Of a DNA stretch of 64,000 bases, positions 58,285 through 64,000 are shown one piece after another. The notes below the pieces were generated by a model. It did no database searches and was not told where the DNA came from. It was given only the letters and a program-made list of their open reading frames with translations. Position numbers and translations under genes: made by a program. The stretch covers positions 9,286,426-9,350,425 of the forward strand of contig CM039194.1 of the NCBI GenBank assembly GCA_008360975.2, written 5' to 3'. Numbering within the stretch: the first letter of the stretch is position 1; the number at the start of each line of letters is the position of its first letter. Source of the DNA: Lichenostomus cassidix. Its lineage: Eukaryota; Chordata; Aves; Passeriformes; Meliphagidae.

Positions 58285-61200
58285 CTGCAGAGAGACACAA
58301 ACACTCCCTTACAGTTCCCTTATAAAACAGCACCTATTCTACACGCACATTGGCTTCTATAGAATGTCCTTATTTAACTCGTGTTTGATACTGGAAGTTT
58401 AGAAAATAATTAATCTGAAATCATAGAATGGGTTGGGTTGGAATGGACCTTAAAGCTCATCTCATTCCAACCACCTGCCACAGGCAAGGATAACTTCCAC
58501 TAGACCAGGTTGCTCCGAGCCCTGTCCAAACTGGCATGAAAACACTTCCAGGAATGGGGCATCCCCAGCTTCTCTGGGTCTGACACCTCCACACACAGGC
58601 TAGAACATGTGGCCTTAATCTCAGTAATTTGTACACAAGAAATACTGTATGTGTGTTTTCATGTACATCCACACTAGAGAGGGGGAAGTATGTGAAACCA
58701 GAATGGAAGACCATTTTAGAGTCTTTATTTGGTTTTCAGTCACAGTCCCCTGTTCTATTTCCAAACATATAAAAAAAGCATTTGCTATAGATTTTAGGAC
58801 TGACCAAAGCAAGAATGCAAGGTGTTTGCTTGCCGAGATCAGCACAGGGCAATAAAGTTGTTGCTCAGCTGGAGATTCACAGTGGTGTTTGTACTTCATC
58901 GAATACATGTGGTGTTAAAAACAGAAAAGAAGAGGGTAAAATGCAGCAAACAAGAAAGTAAAGATTTTGTTGCTGCTTGACCTGTGCTCTGACTGGCACA
59001 GAACTTTAAGGGAGGCATCTAAGAGTGAATAAGCAAAGAAGAATTGCAAGGCAAATGCTCTCAGCAGAGCTGGTCAGCTAATGGGAGCTGAGATGGAAGC
59101 CACAGTGGAACGACTTGGTCAGCTGCAGGCAAGTGTCTTTCCAAGGGCCAAAGACAAGGGAGTAACCTGTTTCTAACACACACACACAAAAAAGGGACCC
59201 CAAGATTCATTCTATATGTTGTTACTAGGTACTAAGTACTTTATAAATTACAAAAACATTTATTTTGTATAGCTGGAGCAAACCAGAGTCAACACACAAA
59301 TAAGGCAGGCAAACTCCCTAAGCAAAAAAACCTCACCAAACAAAAAACCTCACCAAACAAAAAAAGAACAATACCTTTCCTGTTGTCTGGCCATACAGCC
59401 CAAATGTCTCTCGTAACCTCTCTTCACTGATGGCTTCAGGTCTGTCAATCTTGTTACCAAGAATTAGGATAGGCACATTAGCAATAGTTTCATCTGTCAT
59501 TAGTGACTGCAAAGGAATGGAGAAAGGAGGACTGATTAATTTAGAATGTAGAAGGTCAAATCAGTACTATTTACGTGCAGGTGACAGCAGAGCTCAAATG
59601 GGTGTTTGAGCTTAGTTCTTAGAAGCTCAAATTTTCAAAAGCTTATTTAAACTTACATCAAGTTCTTCTTTTGATTCAAGCAATCTTTCATGATCTGCGC
59701 AGTCCACTAAGAATACAATGCCATTAATTGCAGGCAGGTAATTTTTCCACACTCTGCGAGCTACAGGGAAAATAATTAAAAGGCAATTATCCCTAAATTC
59801 AGAGTGATGCACATTAGCAATTAAGAAGCAACAGGTGTGTGTGGGTTTATTAATTTGATTTTTTTTAAGTCTTAGCTTATGTTCCCAGTCTTTGGGACGC
59901 AATTTCACGTTTTACAATGCTTGAAATAACAGAGCAAATTTATCATTCCTTCCACGGTTATCACTGTTCTCTCCCACATGAACACTGATGTATGGAAATG
60001 GTTTTGTTTCCCCAAGAATTATGTCAACAAAGGGAGGTTTGAAGCACAAAGCTTAAAGGTAAATATAAGCAATTCAAAGTACAGAACTCCTCTTCACAGT
60101 ATTAGTCAAAAGTTTCTGCTCTACTGCAGCTCTTGCCAAATCATATTTGGGATTTGTGACCAATGGTGGAGATGAGCAAAAGAGCAGCCAATGTCTTTTA
60201 CAGTGTCACAGCAGAGAGTGGGAAGTCAGTCTCTGCAGCAGGGCCACATTTCTGATTGGAAACAAACTCCAGCCCAGTTCAGTGAGTTTAAGTGAGCCAA
60301 CATACACTCTTACCTTGAGCGTGTCCACCCAGATCGAAGGTAGTGAAAGTCATGCCAGCAATTGTCAGCTCTTCTGAAGCTGGAAGTACACAGAATTATG
60401 TTCTATTGAAGATTATGCAGTGCATTGGAAAGGTCTAGCCTTGTAGCACATAGACTTTACTTTCTTTTGGTTCTTTCAAGTATTTTGTTATTCAAGAAGC
60501 AAATGAGAGTAGTATGTTCTCTCAGAATCAATGGCACATTCATGTATCACCAAAACGTTATTAACCATTAAAGCATGTGAGAAATATCTTCAGTGCTTAG
60601 AACTCAAATATCTTCAGTGCAGAGTATTCGTACATTATTTATCCCTACATATTACACAAACAACAGTTGGCTCTGGCATCTGGTTTGCAAAAAAGATTTT
60701 GCATTTGGCATTTTGTGTTCAATACTGTTCAAGGTTTCTCCTCTTCATATCCTTTCCCAATTTCTCACCTCCTTACTGGACTTCCCCAATCTACATTTTA
60801 AACCTGTGTACAACTTTTTCTCCTACAAGGTTACCAGGATAGCAATTACACAGCAACCTCTGAGACATCAACACTAATTTTCCAGTTATACACAGAATCT
60901 GTTCCCAAAAATTGCAAGCCTCTATTTCTCACAGCTTCTATAGTATAAACTCTCAGCTTCATCATTCTGCATGTTATTTACCTCTTAATTTTAAATATAA
61001 CACACTAAGCTATCCTACACTTTTATTTTTTAATGTAACTTGAACTATCCATGGACTGCAATCCCAAAATCCCTCTGTTTCTCCCCAGTTACACTGATGG
61101 TCTTATAAGGTATAATCACATCCTGCTTTTCCTGCAACCCTTCAAATGCTTTCTAGCTAAGGAACAGCACTGTCAACTTACTGGGGTGTAACGTGGGGAC

Positions 61201-61301
61201 GTGTTGTCCCAGTCTGTCATCTTTGAGCATGTGCAGCAGTGTAGTTTTCCCAGCATTGTCCAGTCCAAGAAACACTAGTTTGCCTGATTTCTTGTACAGT
61301 C
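58168..61301 (-). CDS. SAR1B: SAR1B, COPII small GTPase, coding exons 2 to last (first coding exon beyond the window)
   Basis: SAR1 GTPases start COPII coat assembly at ER exit sites: the GTP form inserts an N-terminal helix in the membrane and recruits SEC23/SEC24. SAR1B is the form needed for chylomicron/lipoprotein export. Five exons join cleanly on the minus strand (61301-61182, 60379-60314, 59760-59657, 59506-59375, 58284-58168). They show G1 GLDNAGKTT, switch region HVPTLHPTSEELTI, G3 DLGGH, G4 NKID and CSVLK at G5. [20 protein letters not shown] and [11 protein letters not shown] are the SAR1B rather than SAR1A versions. About 179 residues are present; the roughly 19-residue amphipathic N-terminus (MSFIFDWIY-type) is encoded upstream and was not found up to 64000. 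The last residue is Asn, where mammalian SAR1 proteins end in Asp. Confidence 0.96.
58285..59374 (-). other. SAR1B intron with CR1 fragment and duplicated U-rich unit
   Basis: Contains the CR1 piece 58419-58590. A two-copy unit (aaaaaacctcaccaaac) at about 59324-59361 sits just inside the 5' splice site in transcript direction. Confidence 0.85.
58419..58590 (-). mobile_element. CR1 LINE 3'-end fragment
   Basis: Reverse complement of a CR1 terminus: aatcatagaatgggttgggt, tggaccttaaagctcatctc, cttccactagaccaggttgc, aacacttccaggaatggggc. Confidence 0.92.
59375..59506 (-). CDS. SAR1B: SAR1B exon with NKID motif
   Basis: 132 bp, 44 codons, acceptor tttgcag, donor AAAG|GTATTG. It reads [20 protein letters not shown], then [19 protein letters not shown], then QTTGK. 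The donor GTATTG is weak and is followed by U-rich repeats in the transcript. Confidence 0.95.
59657..59760 (-). CDS. SAR1B: SAR1B exon RRVWKNYL to ESKEELD
   Basis: 104 bp, acceptor cctgtag, donor GAT|GTAAGT. It reads [20 protein letters not shown], then [14 protein letters not shown]. The phases match both neighbours. Confidence 0.96.
59761..60313 (-). other. SAR1B intron, nothing further seen
   Basis: A 553-bp AT-rich intron between the G3 exon and the RRVWKNYL exon. Confidence 0.9.
60314..60379 (-). CDS. SAR1B: SAR1B exon with switch I to G3 motif
   Basis: 66 bp, acceptor cttccag, donor CAAG|GTAAGA. It reads [14 protein letters not shown] then DLGGHAQ. The His of DLGGH is the catalytic residue in SAR1, corresponding to Gln in Ras. 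Confidence 0.96.
60380..61181 (-). other. SAR1B intron, nothing further seen
   Basis: An 802-bp AT-rich intron. The ORFs in it are short and domain-free. Confidence 0.9.
61182..61301 (-). CDS. SAR1B: SAR1B exon with P-loop
   Basis: On the minus strand the acceptor is gttctag and the donor CCCCA|GTAAGT. It has 120 bp: two bases, 39 codons, one base. It reads [20 protein letters not shown], then [19 protein letters not shown], containing the P-loop and start of switch I. Confidence 0.96.
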
Positions 61302-64000
61302 CTAGAACAAAGAAGGACCTAGTGAATAATTGATTAAAGTAGTAGGAGTTTATTTCTAGCACTAGAGATGATTCTGCTCCCACGAACAAAGTGTGATAGT
61401 CATGGTACAAAATACAGACTAGGCAAACTCCATCACACCTTTATCAGTGCCCTTTACCCATGTCCTCCTACTCGTACAAACTACATTCCCACTTACCACA
61501 TGCCTGCTGCACCAGGTAATGTACAGCTTACAGGATGCTTGGCAGAAGCAGGAGAGGCACACAATTGCTATGAATGTGTCAATGACGGAAATGCACTTGC
61601 ATTATCTTAGGAAAAGCATGGTAGAACAGGACTAAACGTTGCCAGTGTAGTTTACTCTGCCCCAGCAAAAGGACAGCTTTGCTCACAGGTGGTGGACAGG
61701 TGGGTACAGATCCAGCATTGACAGCAGGCTCTGGAACATGGACCATCCTGAACCTGAACTCTGTCCAGCTACCCCCACTTAGAGCAAAACACTTGTCTGA
61801 GACAAAAGGAAAATTCAGACCTCAATCAGAATATTACAGAGAAATTGGTTTAAATGTCAATAGTAAAAATTTGCATATGCATGAATTCTTTAATACTGGT
61901 TCATATATTATTTGGACAAAAAGTAACTTTCAGTCATACCCACAGGGAAACTGTTTGCTACATCCTGAATGGCATTTTCAGGGCATTTCTGACACACTTG
62001 TTCCCATGTGACAATGCTTTCCTAACAGGAATAAGAAATTTTATTTTCATTGATTGTCATCTTTATAAAAATGCCTTCTGCCCTTCTTCTCCCCTCCACT
62101 TGTAACCCCAGAAATGCAACAGTTGCTGTGAAGGAGAGGAAAGATGTTTAAAACACAAACACCATATTTTCTTAAATTGGAGATTATCAAAGGGCAATTC
62201 TCTTACAACTTGTCAACACGCTATCCTCTGCCAGAATTAGTTTTCATTGCCTCAAACTCATTGATATTCAAAGTAAAACATTAAGATAAATTAAATTTAA
62301 AACCAAAAAAAATCAATCCCGTTCTGTACTGAAGAAAACCTATCTTCTCTAATGTGCTATCCTCATGTGTGCTGGGATGTGAAACCAGCCCCACTGATGC
62401 CACAGCATTCCAGGGCAGAGGTACCTCTGCCCAGCAGACCTTTACACCTCTGCTGTTTGCTCACCTCTCCCTCTGCCTTTAAACTCAGAGATCACATTCC
62501 AGCTGGACATGTTTTGTAACTTGCATTTCTCTCCTATTCCTCACCTGATTTCATTAATGATCTTTATTACTCCAGGTCCTGTAGAGTGTCATCACACTTC
62601 TTTCAAATACAACTCCTACTTCCCAAACTCACCTTCTCACATGCTCATATATATATTAACTATTAAATTACAGAGTGGAGGAGAAAGTATCAGTGTTTAC
62701 AGAGAAGGAAGAAGTGGACAAACATTTTCATATAGTAACTTGCGTCACAGGAGAAACTCCAGTTCACCCTCGCCTTATGAGTTAAACAAAACTCTACTAA
62801 CCTACAGTAAATAACATTTTTGCAACTCTCAGCCTGCACATCCAGGAGTCTTTGCTTCCCAGTTAGCTTCTCAATTTCAATTTCTAATTTCAAGCTTCTC
62901 AAGTGTCTTTCACAGAAACACAAGACTAACAAGCAGCCATACTTCAGCTATTGGCTACACCAAGACCAGAGATTTTATATATACATATAAATGAAAAAAA
63001 GTTTTTGTGCATTCCGAAAGTATACAGGTGCAAAGATGCTCTTCCTAAAGTGATCCCATCAGCCTGCTGACAGGACAGCACAGGAAACTGTGGGGAGTTT
63101 CCCAAACGTTATGATCTGCCTACTTCAACTGTAAGTATAACTGAGAATGCAAAGAGAAAGTCTTTCTTTTAGAAAAAGAGGGATATAAAAGAGGGAGCTA
63201 CTTCAAGCTCCTCTATCTTTCACCAGAATTGGCCATTGCTTGCACAGGAATGGAAGAGCAGGTCAGTGTGCAGTAATCACTGTGCAGCTAAGGAAGAGGA
63301 GATAAGAAAGATTAGTCAACTTAGTTAAAATTTCACTGGCTAACATTTTGATAGCAGGCCAAGGGTCTGACATTCAGCGCAAAACTTTAAACTTTCAACT
63401 GATAAAAGGTAGATGACACAGCTTGCCATGAGGTCTTAGCCTCAAATGCTTTTTGACCACTTCAATAAAATCCTTTGAACTTGGAAATTGTGCCTTTTAC
63501 CTATGTGATCTGCAAATTCTGATCCTTTTTTTAGTTTCCTAACATTCATTTTCCTCCTGGTTGCGGTTTTTTTCCCACCTTGAACCGATATGGATTGCAG
63601 ACCCTTTTGGCCAGGGAATAATTTTCTGAGGCTTTTAAGTAGATGCCAGTGAAGTTTCACACTGATTTCTGTGACACAGAACAGAAAGTCACAGAACAAT
63701 GAGAAAGGGCTTCAATATCTGGCACTAATTTTTTATAGACAGTCCCTCCTATTTGGATTCTGAAATTATATCCTCATGTGCAAAATAACTGAATAACTGA
63801 GTTTAGCTCCTTACAGCAGAGAAAAATCAGGAGAAGGCCCATAAAAGCCAACTGAATTACCCCAGCTTAAATGTAGTATGATTAGAAAAGTCTAACCTGT
63901 TATAATCATGACAGAATACACAATTTTTTCAAGAAGTTAAGGATTAATGTAAAATGGAGTGGAGAGCACACTCTGGAAATGCTCAGTATAATGATAAGTG
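61302..64000 (-). other. SAR1B first coding intron (partial), no exon recognised
   Basis: At least 2.7 kb of AT-rich sequence upstream of the P-loop exon. I searched for the reverse complement of the conserved N-terminal coding sequence and did not see it. No repeat family recognised. Confidence 0.75.

Noticed and set aside
1..64000. tRNA, rRNA, CRISPR or prokaryotic operon features
   Set aside because: None seen on reading both strands; the tRNA-like match at 28884-28901 is the retroviral primer site.

Overview
The window is vertebrate nuclear DNA, and most likely from a bird, probably a songbird. Spliced genes with GT-AG introns, repeated CR1 LINE fragments (the dominant avian retroelement), a recently inserted avian-type LTR retrovirus and moderate GC all point that way. 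Nothing prokaryotic is present. Gene names rest on recognising the translated exons by eye; no database search was run.

Layout. (1) About 1 to 35720, plus strand: the 3' part of JADE2 (PHF15), a PHD-finger scaffold of the HBO1 histone acetyltransferase complex. Six constitutive coding exons lie at 3724-3935, 7632-7799, 8168-8284, 13775-14236, 18676-18793 and 31185-32047. Their splice phases all agree and encode 645 residues up to the stop. A further in-frame exon at 22335-22463 encodes a 43-residue lysine/arginine-rich insert and has no ATG-initiated reading frame of its own. A 3' UTR of about 3.7 kb ends near an AATAAA at 35699. The N-terminal exons lie before the window. (2) 23029-29487, minus strand, inside the last JADE2 intron: a full-length env-less endogenous retrovirus (ERVL-like by eye). 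It has two LTRs with about 1% divergence, a 5-bp target duplication, a tRNA-Lys1,2-type primer site, a complete 592-codon gag, and a pol carrying two inactivating lesions. Gag and pol share one frame, separated by a single TAG that is followed by a strong hairpin. (3) 35721 to about 53300: intergenic, no gene recognised, with several CR1 pieces, an AT-rich palindrome and a CpG-rich block. (4) About 53300 to 64000, minus strand: SAR1B, the COPII GTPase. Five coding exons lie between 58168 and 61301; the first coding exon is beyond the window's right edge.

JADE2 and SAR1B are convergent, as in the JADE2-SAR1B neighbourhood of human 5q31. They are functionally unrelated (chromatin acetylation versus ER export). 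The most interesting items are the gag amber codon with its hairpin, the hydrophobic N-terminus of the Gag protein, and the basic JADE2 cassette exon.
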